From NCBI RefSeq assembly GCF_014490035.1, contig NZ_CP061008.1:1550001-1614000 (forward strand): DNA of 64,000 nucleotides. The letters run 5' to 3'. Below are positions 8,305-21,883 of the stretch, piece after piece. The translations under genes were made by a program, and so were the position numbers. The number at the start of each line of letters is the position of its first letter. The stretch's first letter is position 1. The stretch is from Achromobacter xylosoxidans. Lineage in GTDB: Bacteria; Pseudomonadota; Gammaproteobacteria; Burkholderiales; Burkholderiaceae_B. The notes under the pieces are model-generated. The model saw nothing but the letters and a program-made list of their open reading frames with translations. It did no database searches and was not told where the DNA came from.

Positions 8305-10479
8305 ATGACTTATCTGGTACTGGCCCGCAAGTGGCGGCCGAGATCGTTCGATACCCTCGTGGGACAGGATCACGTGGTGCGCGCGCTGACGCATGCGCTC
8401 GACACCCAACGCCTGCATCACGCCTGGCTGTTCACGGGAACCCGCGGCGTCGGCAAGACCACGCTGTCGCGCATCCTGGCGAAGTCGCTCAACTGCGAAA
8501 CCGGCATCACCTCCAAGCCTTGCGGCGTCTGTCGCGCCTGCACGGAGATCGATGCCGGACGTTTCGTCGACTACCTCGAACTGGATGCGGCTTCGAACCG
8601 CGGCGTCGAGGAAATGACGCAGCTGCTGGAACAGGCGGTGTACGCGCCGGGAGCGGGGCGCTTCAAGGTCTACATGATCGACGAAGTCCACATGCTGACC
8701 GGGCATGCGTTCAACGCCATGCTCAAGACGCTGGAAGAGCCGCCGCCGCACGTCAAATTCATCCTCGCGACCACCGACCCGCAGAAGATTCCGGTGACGG
8801 TGCTGTCGCGCTGCCTGCAGTTCAATCTGAAGCAGATGCCGGCCGACTCCATCGTCGGCCACCTGCAGGCCGTGCTCGGCCAGGAAGCGGTGGGCTTCGA
8901 CGTGCCGGCCCTGCGGCTGATCGGGCAGGCGGCCGCGGGTTCCATGCGCGACGCGCTGTCACTGACCGACCAGGCCATCGCCTACAGCGCCGGCAACCTG
9001 ACCGAGGACGCCGTGCGCGGCATGCTCGGCACCATCGACCAGCGGCATCTGGTGCGCCTGCTGGATGCGCTGTCCGCCGGCGACGCCAAGGGCGTGCTGG
9101 CGGTGGCGGATGAACTGGCCATCCGCGGCCTGTCCTATGCCGGCGCCTTGGCCGACCTGGCCGTGCTGCTGTCGCGCGTGGCCATCGAGCAGCGCGTGCG
9201 CGGCGTGACGCCCGCCGAGGATCCGCTGGCCGGCGATATCGCCCGGCTGGCGCTGGCCCTGCACCCGGACGCCGTGCAACTGTTCTATTCCGTGGCGGTG
9301 CACAGCCGCAGCGAACTGACCCTGGCGCCCGACGAATACGCGGGTTTCATCATGGCCTGCCTGCGCATGCTGGCGCTCAATGGCGACGCCGGCCCGCAGA
9401 CCGCGCTCGAAGCGCCCGCCGCGCCTGCCCGTCAGACGGCCGATGCGGCCGCAGCGCCGGCGGCAGTCGCCGCGCCTGCGCCCGCCGCGGCGCAGCCCCA
9501 GCCCGCCCCCGCAGCCGTTCAGATGGCTGCCGCAGCCGCACCGGTTGCTGCGCCCGCCGCGCAGCTCGCCCCCGCCGCCGCGATGCCCGCGCCGCCCGTG
9601 GCCGCGCAGGCATCCGAGCCGGTCGAACCGGCCGCGCCTGCAGCCGTCGCGCAGGCGTCCGAACCGGCTCCGGCCGCTGCGGAACCCGAACCGGTTGCGC
9701 CGGAACAAGCTCCGCAAGCCGCTCAGCCAGGCAGCGTGCCGCCTTGGGAAGACCTGCCGGCCGCTGCACCGGCCGTGTCTGAAGCCGAAGCAGGCAAGAC
9801 CGCCGGCTCGGCTGCGCTGGCCGTCACGCCTGCCACCGCCGCAGCCATCGCGCCCGCGCCGCAAGCCGATGACGGCGACGGCCCGCCCGCCTGGGTCGAC
9901 GAAGAAATCCCGTTCGAAGCCGAAGGCGGCTTCGCACCGGACAACGGTTTTACGTCGGACCCCGACGACGATGATTTCGAAACCCTGGCCAGCGCGCCTT
10001 CGGCCGCGCCGCCCCCCGCGGCCCGCCGCGAAGGTCCGGCGCCCGCGCGCAAGCGGCAGTCGTCGCGCGCCCGCCTGACGGACATGACGTCGGAAACCTG
10101 GCCCGAGCTGGCCGCCCGCCTGCCGGTCACCGGCCTGGCGGCGGAACTGGCGCGCCAGAGCGCATGGGCCGGCGTGCAGGGCGATGCCGTCATCCTGCGC
10201 GTGGCCGTCAAGACGCTGGCCGAAAGCGAAAGCCGCGTCCGTCTGCAGACGGTGTTGTGCGAACATTTCGGCCAGGGCATACGGCTGGACGTCGAGGTCG
10301 GCGTGACGGGCGAGGCGACGGCGCATGCCGTGGCCCAGGCCGAACGCGCCGCCCGCCAGCAGGCCGCCGAAGAGGCGGTCGCGGTCGACCCGTTCGTACA
10401 GGCGCTCGTCGCCGATTTCGGCGGCCAGGTCGTCGCCGGCTCGATCCGTCACGTCGATTCCCCGGCCGCCGCTGCCTGA
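8305..10479 (+). CDS. dnaX: DNA polymerase III subunits gamma/tau
   Basis: A 724-residue clamp-loader ATPase, started at ATG 8305 because the family begins MTYLVLARKWRPRSF; the open frame upstream is not conserved-looking. Motifs: Walker A GTRGVGKTT (about 45-53), a zinc-binding cluster of four cysteines (about 66-82), ELDAASNRGVEEM, Walker B MIDEVHML, and the sensor stretch ATTDPQKIP. Residues about 365-520 are an alanine/proline-rich linker, followed by the tau-specific C-terminal part that contacts the polymerase. No A-rich slippery heptamer of the Escherichia coli type was noticed, so how or whether a short gamma form is made is unclear. It heads an operon with ybaB and recR. Confidence 0.97.
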   Translation: MTYLVLARKWRPRSFDTLVGQDHVVRALTHALDTQRLHHAWLFTGTRGVGKTTLSRILAKSLNCETGITSKPCGVCRACTEIDAGRFVDYLELDAASNRGVEEMTQLLEQAVYAPGAGRFKVYMIDEVHMLTGHAFNAMLKTLEEPPPHVKFILATTDPQKIPVTVLSRCLQFNLKQMPADSIVGHLQAVLGQEAVGFDVPALRLIGQAAAGSMRDALSLTDQAIAYSAGNLTEDAVRGMLGTIDQRHLVRLLDALSAGDAKGVLAVADELAIRGLSYAGALADLAVLLSRVAIEQRVRGVTPAEDPLAGDIARLALALHPDAVQLFYSVAVHSRSELTLAPDEYAGFIMACLRMLALNGDAGPQTALEAPAAPARQTADAAAAPAAVAAPAPAAAQPQPAPAAVQMAAAAAPVAAPAAQLAPAAAMPAPPVAAQASEPVEPAAPAAVAQASEPAPAAAEPEPVAPEQAPQAAQPGSVPPWEDLPAAAPAVSEAEAGKTAGSAALAVTPATAAAIAPAPQADDGDGPPAWVDEEIPFEAEGGFAPDNGFTSDPDDDDFETLASAPSAAPPPAARREGPAPARKRQSSRARLTDMTSETWPELAARLPVTGLAAELARQSAWAGVQGDAVILRVAVKTLAESESRVRLQTVLCEHFGQGIRLDVEVGVTGEATAHAVAQAERAARQQAAEEAVAVDPFVQALVADFGGQVVAGSIRHVDSPAAAA

Positions 10480-10524
10480 AGCGTCGGCCATCTCTCATTC
10501 CCCTCGTTCAAGGAAGCATCGATC

Positions 10525-10851
10525 ATGATGAAAGGACAACTGGCCGGCCTGATGCGCCAGGCGCAGCAAATGCAGGAAAACATGAAGAAGGCGCAGGACG
10601 CGCTGGCCGACATCCAGGTCGAAGGCGCCTCCGGCGGCGGCCTGGTCAAGGTCACCATGACCTGCCGCCACGACGTCAAGCGCGTGGCCATCGATCCGTC
10701 GCTGCTGGGCGACGACAAGGACATGCTGGAAGACCTGGTCGCCGCCGCGTTCAACGACGCGCTGCGCAAGGCCGAAGCCACCTCGCAGGAAAAGATGGCC
10801 TCGGTCACCGCCGGCATGCCGCTGCCCCCGGGCATGAAGCTGCCGTTCTGA
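10525..10851 (+). CDS. ybaB: YbaB/EbfC family nucleoid-associated protein
   Basis: A 108-residue protein of the YbaB/EbfC family, usual length 100-110. It starts [17 protein letters not shown], with an N-terminal helix and a glycine-rich turn GASGGG typical of the family. Members form dimers that bind DNA without strong sequence preference. It lies 45 bases after dnaX and 19 bases before recR; this dnaX-ybaB-recR order is widely conserved and supports a role in DNA maintenance. Start codon: two ATGs in tandem at 10525 and 10528. Confidence 0.95.
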   Translation: MMKGQLAGLMRQAQQMQENMKKAQDALADIQVEGASGGGLVKVTMTCRHDVKRVAIDPSLLGDDKDMLEDLVAAAFNDALRKAEATSQEKMASVTAGMPLPPGMKLPF

Positions 10852-10870
10852 ACGCAGCCCCAAGGCCGCA

Positions 10871-11479
10871 ATGGACCCGCTACTGCCTGAACCCGAGCCG
10901 CTCGTCTCGCTGATCGAGGCGCTGCGGCGCCTGCCCGGCGTGGGCGTGCGCTCTGCCCGGCGCATGGCCTATCACCTGCTGCAGCATGACCCGCAAGGCG
11001 CGGACATGCTGGGGCAGGCGTTGGCGGGTGCCGTGCGGGACCTGAAGCATTGCGCCCGCTGCAACAGCTTCTCGGAAGAGGAAGTCTGCGGCACCTGCGT
11101 CAATCCCAAGCGCGATCCCTCGCTGCTGTGCATCGTCGAGACGCCGGCCGATCAGAACATGATCGAGTCCAGCCACGGCTATCGCGGCCTGTATTACGTG
11201 CTGATGGGCCGCGTCGCGCCGCTCGAAGGGATCGGTCCGCGCGAGCTGGATTTCGAGCGGGTGATCAAGCGCGCGACCGACGGCGTGGTGCAGGAGGTCA
11301 TCCTGGCCACCAACTTCACCGCCGAAGGCGAAACCACCGCCCACTTCCTGGGCGAAGCGCTGGGCGAGCGCGGCCTGCGGGTCACGCGGCTGGCGCGCGG
11401 CGTGCCCGCCGGCAGCGAGCTGGAATACGTCGACGCCGGCACCATCGCCTGGGCCCTGATGGAGCGCAAGACCACCTGA
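10871..11479 (+). CDS. recR: Recombination mediator protein RecR
   Basis: A 202-residue RecR. The helix-hairpin-helix [14 protein letters not shown] (about 18-31) binds DNA. A four-cysteine zinc finger starts with CARCNSF and continues with CGTC (about 57-75), followed by the TOPRIM domain with the [11 protein letters not shown] motif (about 83-93). RecR works with RecO (and RecF) to load RecA on gapped DNA. It is the last gene of the dnaX operon. Length and motifs are normal. Confidence 0.97.
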   Translation: MDPLLPEPEPLVSLIEALRRLPGVGVRSARRMAYHLLQHDPQGADMLGQALAGAVRDLKHCARCNSFSEEEVCGTCVNPKRDPSLLCIVETPADQNMIESSHGYRGLYYVLMGRVAPLEGIGPRELDFERVIKRATDGVVQEVILATNFTAEGETTAHFLGEALGERGLRVTRLARGVPAGSELEYVDAGTIAWALMERKTT

Positions 11480-11549
11480 TTCCGCAGTAGTACCAGAACG
11501 CCTTGCCGGCAATGTATCGGCAACGGCAAAACAGTGAGGTAGACAAACC

Positions 11550-12809
11550 ATGTTAGCGCTGACCGGACTGAAGGTCCTGGAACTCGGCACGCTCATTGCC
11601 GGCCCGTTCGCCGCGCGCATCTTCGGCGAATTCGGCGCCGACGTCATCAAGGTGGAAACGCCCCACGGGCCTGACGGCACGGGCGGCGGCGACCCCATCC
11701 GCAGCTGGCGCCATCTGCGCGAGGGCAACTCTCTCTGGTGGACGGTGCAGGCCCGCAACAAGCAATCCATCGCTCTCAACCTGAAAGATCCGCGCGCACG
11801 CGACATCGCCCGCAAGCTGGCGCTGGACGCCGACGTGGTGGTCGAGAACTACCGGCCTGGCGTGCTGGAAAAGTGGGGGCTGGGCTACGAGCAGCTGCGC
11901 GCGATCAATCCCGCGCTCATCATGGTGCGCCTGTCCGGCTATGGGCAGACCGGGCCCATGAAGGACCAGCCGGGCTTTGGCGCCATCGGCGAATCCATGG
12001 GCGGGCTGCGTTACGTGTCGGGCCATCCCGACCGGCCGCCCCTGCGCGTGGGCATCTCCATCGGCGATTCGATCGCCGCGCTGCACGGCGTGATCGGCGC
12101 GATGATGGCGCTGCGGCACCGCGACGCCACCGGCGGGCGCTGGAACGGCAAGCAGGGCGCGGAGTGCCAGGCGGGGCAGGGCCAGATGGTGGACGTGGCG
12201 CTGTACGAGGCCGTGTTCAACATGATGGAAAGCCTGGTGCCCGAGTACGACGTGGCCGGCGTGGTGCGCGAGCGCACCGGCGGCGCGCTGCCCGGCATCG
12301 TGCCTTCGAATACCTACACCACCCGCGATGGGCAGAACATCGTCATCGCCGGCAACGGCGACGCGATTTTCCATCGGTTGATGCGCGCCATCGGCCGCGA
12401 CGACCTGGCCACGGATCCGGGACTGGTGCGCAACGACGGCCGCGCCAAACGCGTCGACGAGATCGACGGCGCCATCCAGCAATGGTGCGGCGCGCGCGGC
12501 ATCGAAGAGGCGCTGGGCGCACTGAAGGACGCGGACGTGCCGGTGGGCAAGATCTACAGCGTGGCCGACATGTTCAGCGATCCGCAGTTCCTGGCGCGCC
12601 GCATGATAGAGCAGCACCGCTTCCCGGACGGCACGCCGGTCAAGCTGCCGGCCGTCGTGCCCAAGCTGTCGGAGACGCCTGGCGAGACGCGCTGGGTGGG
12701 CCCTGTATTAGGGGAACATACCGAGGAAGTCCTGAAATCGCTGGGGTATGATTCAGCGGCTATAGAAGAGCTGGCAAAGACCGGCGCTATCGGTCTGCCC
12801 GACAACTAG
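11550..12809 (+). CDS. Class III CoA-transferase (CaiB/BaiF family)
   Basis: A 419-residue enzyme with the family opening LKVLELGTLIAGPFAAR and FGADVIKVE (residues about 5-33), the ENYRPGVLEKWGLGYE segment (about 99-114) and the GAIGESMGG segment. Class III transferases move CoA between carboxylic acids through an aspartate-bound intermediate in the cytoplasm. The substrate is not evident. Only 11 bases separate it from the ABC importer gene that follows, so the four genes up to 15611 and the AhpD-like gene may form one unit for uptake and activation of an organic acid. That functional link is inference. Confidence 0.92.
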   Translation: MLALTGLKVLELGTLIAGPFAARIFGEFGADVIKVETPHGPDGTGGGDPIRSWRHLREGNSLWWTVQARNKQSIALNLKDPRARDIARKLALDADVVVENYRPGVLEKWGLGYEQLRAINPALIMVRLSGYGQTGPMKDQPGFGAIGESMGGLRYVSGHPDRPPLRVGISIGDSIAALHGVIGAMMALRHRDATGGRWNGKQGAECQAGQGQMVDVALYEAVFNMMESLVPEYDVAGVVRERTGGALPGIVPSNTYTTRDGQNIVIAGNGDAIFHRLMRAIGRDDLATDPGLVRNDGRAKRVDEIDGAIQQWCGARGIEEALGALKDADVPVGKIYSVADMFSDPQFLARRMIEQHRFPDGTPVKLPAVVPKLSETPGETRWVGPVLGEHTEEVLKSLGYDSAAIEELAKTGAIGLPDN

Positions 12810-12820
12810 GAGACAAGCAC

Positions 12821-13861
12821 ATGTCAGTCACTCGCCGTGATCTGCTCAAGATGGCCGGCGCCGCCGGCGTCATGGGCATGGCGCCCGCCATCGTGCGCGC
12901 GCAGAAGCTGGAGAAGACCAAGGTCCAGATCGCAGTCGGCGGCAAGCCGCTGATCTACTATCTCCCCCTGTCCATCGCGGAAGCCCGCGGCTACTTCAAG
13001 GACGAAGGGCTGGACGTCAGCATCGCCGACTTCGCGGGTGGCTCCAAGGCCTTGCAGGCCGTGGTGGGCGGCAGCGCCGACATCGTGTCGGGCGCGTTCG
13101 AGCACACCTTGTCCATGCAGTCCAAGGGCCAGGCCTATCGCGCCTTCGTGCTGCAGGGCCGCGCGCCGATGATAGGCGTGGGCGTGTCCAAGAAGAACCT
13201 GCCCAACTACAAGAGCGCCGCCGACCTGAAGGGCAAGAAGATCGGCGTGACCGCGCCGGGTTCGTCCACCAACATGGTGGTCAGCTTCTTCCTGGCCAAG
13301 CACGGCCTGAAGGCCTCGGACGTGTCCATCATCGGCGTAGGCGCCGGCGCGGGCGCCGTGACCGCGCTGCGCAGCGGCCAGATCGACGCCATCTCCAACA
13401 CCGACCCCGTGGTGTCGATGCTGGAAATGCCGGGCGACATCCAGATCATCGTCGACACCCGCACGCTCAAGGACACCAAGGAAATCTTCGGCGGCAACAT
13501 GCCGGCGGGCTGCCTGTATGCCCCGCAAGCCTTCCTCGATGCCAACCCCAACACCACCCAGGCCCTGGCCAACGCGCTGGTGCGCGCCGACAAGTGGATC
13601 CAGAAGGCTGGCGCCGACGAAATCGCCAAGGTCGTGCCGGAAACCTATCTGCTGGGCGATCCGGCCGTCTACAAGGCCGCCATCGCCAAGAGCCTGGAAG
13701 GCCTGTCGCCGGACGGCCTGATCCCCGAGGATGGCGCGGCCACCGCGCTCAAGGCGCTGGCCGCCTACCAGGCGGACTTCGATGGTTCCAAGATCGACCC
13801 GTCCAAGGTCTGGACCAACGACTACGCGCGCCGCGCCAACGAGAAGTACCCCAATGGCTGA
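12821..13861 (+). CDS. ABC importer substrate-binding protein (NitT/TauT type, NMT1-like)
   Basis: A 346-residue periplasmic binding protein. Its N-terminus (VTRRDLLKMAGAAG, residues 3-16, then a hydrophobic stretch to about residue 27) is a twin-arginine signal, so it is exported folded. The mature part begins with a KVQIAVGGKPLIYYLPL strand-turn typical of NMT1/THI5-like proteins, which bind nitrate, sulfonates, or aromatic and pyrimidine compounds. Its last codons overlap the ATPase gene by 8 bases, showing tight coupling. The ligand is unknown; no thiamine riboswitch was seen upstream. Confidence 0.9.
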   Translation: MSVTRRDLLKMAGAAGVMGMAPAIVRAQKLEKTKVQIAVGGKPLIYYLPLSIAEARGYFKDEGLDVSIADFAGGSKALQAVVGGSADIVSGAFEHTLSMQSKGQAYRAFVLQGRAPMIGVGVSKKNLPNYKSAADLKGKKIGVTAPGSSTNMVVSFFLAKHGLKASDVSIIGVGAGAGAVTALRSGQIDAISNTDPVVSMLEMPGDIQIIVDTRTLKDTKEIFGGNMPAGCLYAPQAFLDANPNTTQALANALVRADKWIQKAGADEIAKVVPETYLLGDPAVYKAAIAKSLEGLSPDGLIPEDGAATALKALAAYQADFDGSKIDPSKVWTNDYARRANEKYPNG

Positions 13862-14663
13862 AGCTGCGCTGTCGCTGGAAAGCATCAGCTGCACCTTTGT
13901 CTCCCGCGACGACCGCTCGCAGCGCTACACCGCCGTCAGCGACACGACCCTGGCCATCGCGCCAGGGGAGTTCGTGTCGGTGGTGGGCCCGACCGGATGC
14001 GGCAAGTCCACCCTGCTCAACGTCAGCGCCGGCCTGTTGGCGCCGTCCTCGGGCAGCGTGAAGGTGTTCGGACAGCCGCTATCCGGCATCAATGAGCGCG
14101 CCGGCTACATGTTCCAGGGCGAGGCCTTGCTGCCCTGGCGCAGCGCGCTGGACAACGTGGTGGCGGGCCTGGACTTTGCCGGCGTGCCTCGGCAGCAGGC
14201 GCTGGAGCGCGGCCGCGAATGGATGCGCCGCGTGGGCCTGGGCGGCTTCGAAAGCCGCTATCCGCACCAGATGTCGGGCGGCATGCGCAAGCGCACGATG
14301 CTGGCGCAGACGCTGATCCGCGATCCCGACATCATCCTGATGGACGAGCCGTTCTCGGCGCTGGATATCCAGACGCGCCAGCTCATGGAGAACGAGGTCC
14401 TGGACCTGTGGATGGCCAAGCGCAAGGCCGTGCTCTTCATTACGCACGACCTGGACGAGGCCATCGCCATGAGTGATCGCGTGGTGGTGCTGTCGGCAGG
14501 GCCCGGCACGCATCCCATCGGTGAATTCGCCATCGACCTGCCGCGTCCGCGCGACGTGGCCGAAGTGCGCACGCATCCGCGCTTCGTCGAATTGCACTCC
14601 GCCATCTGGGGAGTGTTGCGCGAAGAAGTCCTAAAGGGCTACGCCCAACAGAAGCGAGCCTAA
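13854..14663 (+). CDS. ABC importer ATPase (NitT/TauT type)
   Basis: A 269-residue ATP-binding subunit started at ATG 13854, which overlaps the end of the binding-protein gene by 8 bases. Walker A GPTGCGKST lies at 45-53. The signature is a variant, MSGGM, in place of LSGGQ, common in this subfamily. Walker B is IILMDEPF, and the H-loop histidine lies in FITHDLDEA. It energises uptake at the cytoplasmic face of the membrane. The open frame upstream of 13854 overlaps the previous gene and is not used. Confidence 0.93.
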   Translation: MAEAALSLESISCTFVSRDDRSQRYTAVSDTTLAIAPGEFVSVVGPTGCGKSTLLNVSAGLLAPSSGSVKVFGQPLSGINERAGYMFQGEALLPWRSALDNVVAGLDFAGVPRQQALERGREWMRRVGLGGFESRYPHQMSGGMRKRTMLAQTLIRDPDIILMDEPFSALDIQTRQLMENEVLDLWMAKRKAVLFITHDLDEAIAMSDRVVVLSAGPGTHPIGEFAIDLPRPRDVAEVRTHPRFVELHSAIWGVLREEVLKGYAQQKRA

Positions 14664-14670
14664 AGATGAG

Positions 14671-14755
14671 GCCCACCCCCGAAGCGCCTTTGGCGCTTCC
14701 CCCTCAAGGGGGCGCCGCAGGCGGACCGGCGAAGCCGGATCCGCGGCGGCCGGGC
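14671..14755. repeat. Palindromic intergenic repeat, copy 1
   Basis: This block contains three successive small palindromes: GAAGCGCC-TTT-GGCGCTTC, CCCCCT-CA-AGGGGG and CCGGC-GAA-GCCGG. The reverse complement of the stretch at 44017-44089 lines up with it nearly end to end. It sits between the ATPase and permease genes of one transporter, which is an odd place for a repeat and may alter their relative expression. Confidence 0.7.
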
Positions 14756-14813
14756 TTGGCGTATGCCTGCTGTCTAAGCAGAACGAGGCGTGCAAGCGCC
14801 CTGGAGTGGTGAG

Positions 14814-15611
14814 ATGTCGAAGTCTTTGATCAAACCCGGTTCGGCCAGCCTGCGCTTCTGGCAGTTGCTGCTGCTCGTCATCATTCTGCTCGTTTGGCAC
14901 TTCGCGTCGCGCGATCCCAAGGTGGCCTTCTTCTTCGGCGAACCCTTGAAGGTGTGGGGCCGCATCTGGGCCTGGTTCGTCACCAATGCGGACATCTATA
15001 CCCACCTCGGCGTGACGCTGACCGAGACCGTGCTGGCGTTTTTCATCGGCACCATCGCCGGCCTGGCCTTCGGCCTGTGGCTGGGCCTGTCGCCCGGCGC
15101 AAGCGCGATCCTCGATCCCTACATCAAAGCCGCCAACTCGATGCCGCGCGTCATCCTGGCGCCCATCTTCGGCATGTGGTTCGGCCTGGGCATCTGGTCC
15201 AAGGTGGCGCTGGCCGTGACGCTGGTGTTCTTCATCGTGTTCTTCAACGTCTACCAGGGCGTGCGCGAAGTCAGTCCCACCTTGCTGGACAACGCCAGGA
15301 TGCTGGGCGCTCGCCGCCGCCAGCTGTTGCGTCACGTGTACCTGCCGTCTGCCACCAGCTGGGTGTTCTCCAGCCTGCATACCTCGGTGGGCCTGGCCTT
15401 CGTGGGCGCGGTGGTGGGCGAGTATCTGGGCTCTGCCAGCGGCGTGGGCTATCTGATCCTGCAGGCCGAAGGCACGTTCGACGTCAACACCGTGTTCGCG
15501 GGCATCATCGTGCTCACGGCTTTTGCGCTGGTGCTGGACGCCATCGTCGGCGTGGGCGAAAAGCGGCTGATGAAATGGCAGCCCAGGTCCGGCGAAACCG
15601 AAAAGATCTGA
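14814..15611 (+). CDS. ABC importer permease (NitT/TauT type)
   Basis: A 265-residue inner-membrane permease. ATG 14814 is preferred because GGAG lies 9 bases upstream; the frame extends 8 codons further up without a ribosome site. It has about six membrane segments and the coupling (EAA-type) loop around EVSPTLLDNARMLGARR, which contacts the ATPase. It completes the binding protein, ATPase and permease set begun at 12821. It is separated from the ATPase gene by a 150-base gap that holds a palindromic repeat. Confidence 0.92.
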   Translation: MSKSLIKPGSASLRFWQLLLLVIILLVWHFASRDPKVAFFFGEPLKVWGRIWAWFVTNADIYTHLGVTLTETVLAFFIGTIAGLAFGLWLGLSPGASAILDPYIKAANSMPRVILAPIFGMWFGLGIWSKVALAVTLVFFIVFFNVYQGVREVSPTLLDNARMLGARRRQLLRHVYLPSATSWVFSSLHTSVGLAFVGAVVGEYLGSASGVGYLILQAEGTFDVNTVFAGIIVLTAFALVLDAIVGVGEKRLMKWQPRSGETEKI

Positions 15612-15623
15612 CCGGAGTTTTCC

Positions 15624-16151
15624 ATGGCCCGTCTCCCCTACGCCGACCTGACCCATCCCGAAGCCAAGCCCCTGGTCGACCGCATCGTCGCCGAACGCGG
15701 CAGCGTCCTGCACCTGTACCAGATGCTGCTGCACAGTCCCGCGGTGGCGGGCGGTTGGCTCAATTACCTGACCTCGATCCGCCAGCTCAGCACCTTGCCG
15801 GGGGATCTGCGCGAGCTGGTCATCATGCGCGTGGCGGCCATCAACGGCGCGCCCTACGAGGCTGACCAGCACGCGCCAATCGCGCTGAAAGAAGGCGTTT
15901 CGCAGGCGCAGCTGGACGCGCTGAATGATTGGGAGGCGTCAGACCTGTTCGATGAGCGCGAAAGGGCGGTGCTGGCCTATACCGACGCCATGACGCGCCA
16001 GGTGCAGGTGCCGGAACCCGTGTTCCAGGCGGCGAAGGCGGCGATGGGTTCCGAAAAACTCATCGTGGAGCTGACCGCGACGGTGGCGGCCTACAACATG
16101 GTGTCGCGCTTCCTGGAAGCGCTGCAGGTGCACTCTCACGATCATCGTTGA
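15624..16151 (+). CDS. AhpD-like / carboxymuconolactone decarboxylase family protein
   Basis: A 175-residue all-helical protein of the AhpD-like fold. The family active site is usually a CxxC plus histidine; here the corresponding region reads ELVIMRVAAINGAPYEADQHAP, with no CxxC pair, as in the decarboxylase-like branch. It starts 12 bases after the permease gene and is probably the last gene of the CoA-transferase/ABC operon. The reaction is unknown; a role in breakdown of the imported compound is a reasonable guess. Confidence 0.8.
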   Translation: MARLPYADLTHPEAKPLVDRIVAERGSVLHLYQMLLHSPAVAGGWLNYLTSIRQLSTLPGDLRELVIMRVAAINGAPYEADQHAPIALKEGVSQAQLDALNDWEASDLFDERERAVLAYTDAMTRQVQVPEPVFQAAKAAMGSEKLIVELTATVAAYNMVSRFLEALQVHSHDHR

Positions 16152-16192
16152 GGCAGGCGCGCGGCTGCGGGCCGCGCATTCCCTTGCCTGCG

Positions 16193-16210
16193 CGGGCGCC
16201 GCGGCGCCCG
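16193..16210. terminator. GC hairpin between convergent genes
   Basis: CGGGCGC and GCGCCCG pair around CGCG, between the AhpD-like gene and the oppositely oriented talB. There is no T-run, so it may only be a bidirectional roadblock. Confidence 0.3.
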
Positions 16211-16216
16211 CCCTGA

Positions 16217-17170
16217 TCAGGCGCGTTGCGCCTCGATCAACGTATCCAGCTTGACCGCGTCCGCCACGAACAGGCGGATGCCCTCCGACAGCTTCTCGCT
16301 GGCCATCGCGTCCTCGTTGAGCAGGGTGCGGAAGGTGACTTCGTCCGCGCCGATGCGGGCGAGGTTGGCGGGCACGTCGTCGGCGCGCAATTGCGCGGGC
16401 GCGTCGCCCTCGGTGCCGGCCAGCTTGGTCAGCAGCTCGGGGCTGATGGTCAGCAGGTCGCAGCCCGACAGCGCCAGGATCTGGCCCACGTTGCGGAAGC
16501 TCGCGCCCATGATTTCGGTGGAGATGTCGAAGTGCTTGTAGTACTGGTAGATCCGCGTGACGGACAGCACGCCGGGGTCGCGCGCGCCGGCATTGTCGGC
16601 CTCGACCCAGCTGGCGCCGGCGGACTTCTTGTGCCAGTCGTAGATGCGGCCGACGAAAGGCGAGATCAGCTGCACGCGGGCATCGGCGCAGGCCACGGCC
16701 TGCGGCAGCGAGAACAGCAGGGTCAGGTTGCAGCGCACGCCTTCCGATTGCAGGGCGCGGGCGGCCTGGATGCCTTCCCAGGTCGAGGCGATCTTGATCA
16801 GCACGCGCTCGCGCGGTACGCCCGCGGCTTCGTACAGGGCGATCAGGCTGCGGGCGCGCTCGATGGTGGCGCGGGTGTCAAAGGACAGGCGGGCATCCAC
16901 TTCGGTCGATACGCGGCCGGGCACGATGTCCAGGATGGCGCGGCCGAAGGCCACCAACAGGCGGTCCATCAGTTCGGCGGTGGGCGCGCCGCGGTGTTCG
17001 CGCGCGGTCTTTTCCAGCAGGGGGCGGTAGGCGTCCTGCTGGACGGCCTTGAGAATCAGGGACGGGTTTGTGGTGGCGTCGGTCGGACGCAACGCCTTCA
17101 TCGCTTCGAAATCCCCCGTGTCGGCGACGACGGTGGTGTGGTTGCGCAGGGCGTCAAGTTGGCTGGACAT
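16217..17170 (-). CDS. tal: Transaldolase
   Basis: A 317-residue transaldolase of normal TalB length. The family motifs [10 protein letters not shown] (about 27-36) and [12 protein letters not shown] (about 129-140) are present; the lysine of the latter forms the Schiff base with the sugar. The enzyme moves a dihydroxyacetone unit between sugar phosphates in the non-oxidative pentose phosphate pathway, in the cytoplasm. It stands alone on the minus strand, back to back with carA. Confidence 0.97.
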   Translation of the reverse strand: MSSQLDALRNHTTVVADTGDFEAMKALRPTDATTNPSLILKAVQQDAYRPLLEKTAREHRGAPTAELMDRLLVAFGRAILDIVPGRVSTEVDARLSFDTRATIERARSLIALYEAAGVPRERVLIKIASTWEGIQAARALQSEGVRCNLTLLFSLPQAVACADARVQLISPFVGRIYDWHKKSAGASWVEADNAGARDPGVLSVTRIYQYYKHFDISTEIMGASFRNVGQILALSGCDLLTISPELLTKLAGTEGDAPAQLRADDVPANLARIGADEVTFRTLLNEDAMASEKLSEGIRLFVADAVKLDTLIEAQRA

Positions 17171-17344
17171 GGACGGTACGGCTCGCTGCAGGCTAGGGTT
17201 GAAGGTGTCCTAGCGTATCACTGAGGCCGCAGGCGCGCTGCCGGCCGGACGGTGGAGGGGGGCGGCGGGACGCGGAAAAACAGCCCAAAACCCCGTTTCC
17301 GGCCTTATTTGGCGCGGTTCCCCGAGAAAAACGGCCGCTCAAGG

Positions 17345-17350
17345 TATAAT
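17345..17350 (+). promoter_or_regulatory. -10 element of the carAB promoter
   Basis: A perfect TATAAT sits 39 bases before the carA GTG. The expected -35 position (about 17321-17327) is weak, so an activator or extended -10 contacts may be needed. The predicted leader of about 33 bases is AT-rich compared with its surroundings. Confidence 0.6.
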
Positions 17351-17389
17351 CCGAAGGTTTGATTATCGATTCTAAAACCGGGGTTTACT

Positions 17390-18544
<1,155 letters not shown>

Positions 18545-18554
18545 AGATTGCATC

Positions 18555-21794
<3,240 letters not shown>

Positions 21795-21810
21795 GCCGGC
21801 AAGCGACACA

Positions 21811-21842
21811 ATAGGGCACGCGAAAGCGTGCCCTATTTTTTT
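21811..21842 (+). terminator. Rho-independent terminator after carB
   Basis: An 11-bp perfect stem (ATAGGGCACGC with GCGTGCCCTAT) closed by a GAAA loop is followed by a run of seven Ts. This is a textbook terminator. Confidence 0.95.
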
Positions 21843-21883
21843 GCAACGCGATTCCGCAACGTCACCACAGGCAACAGGCACAC

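Noticed and set aside
8305..10479. Programmed frameshift site in dnaX
   Set aside because: No A-rich slippery heptamer was seen in the GC-rich linker region.
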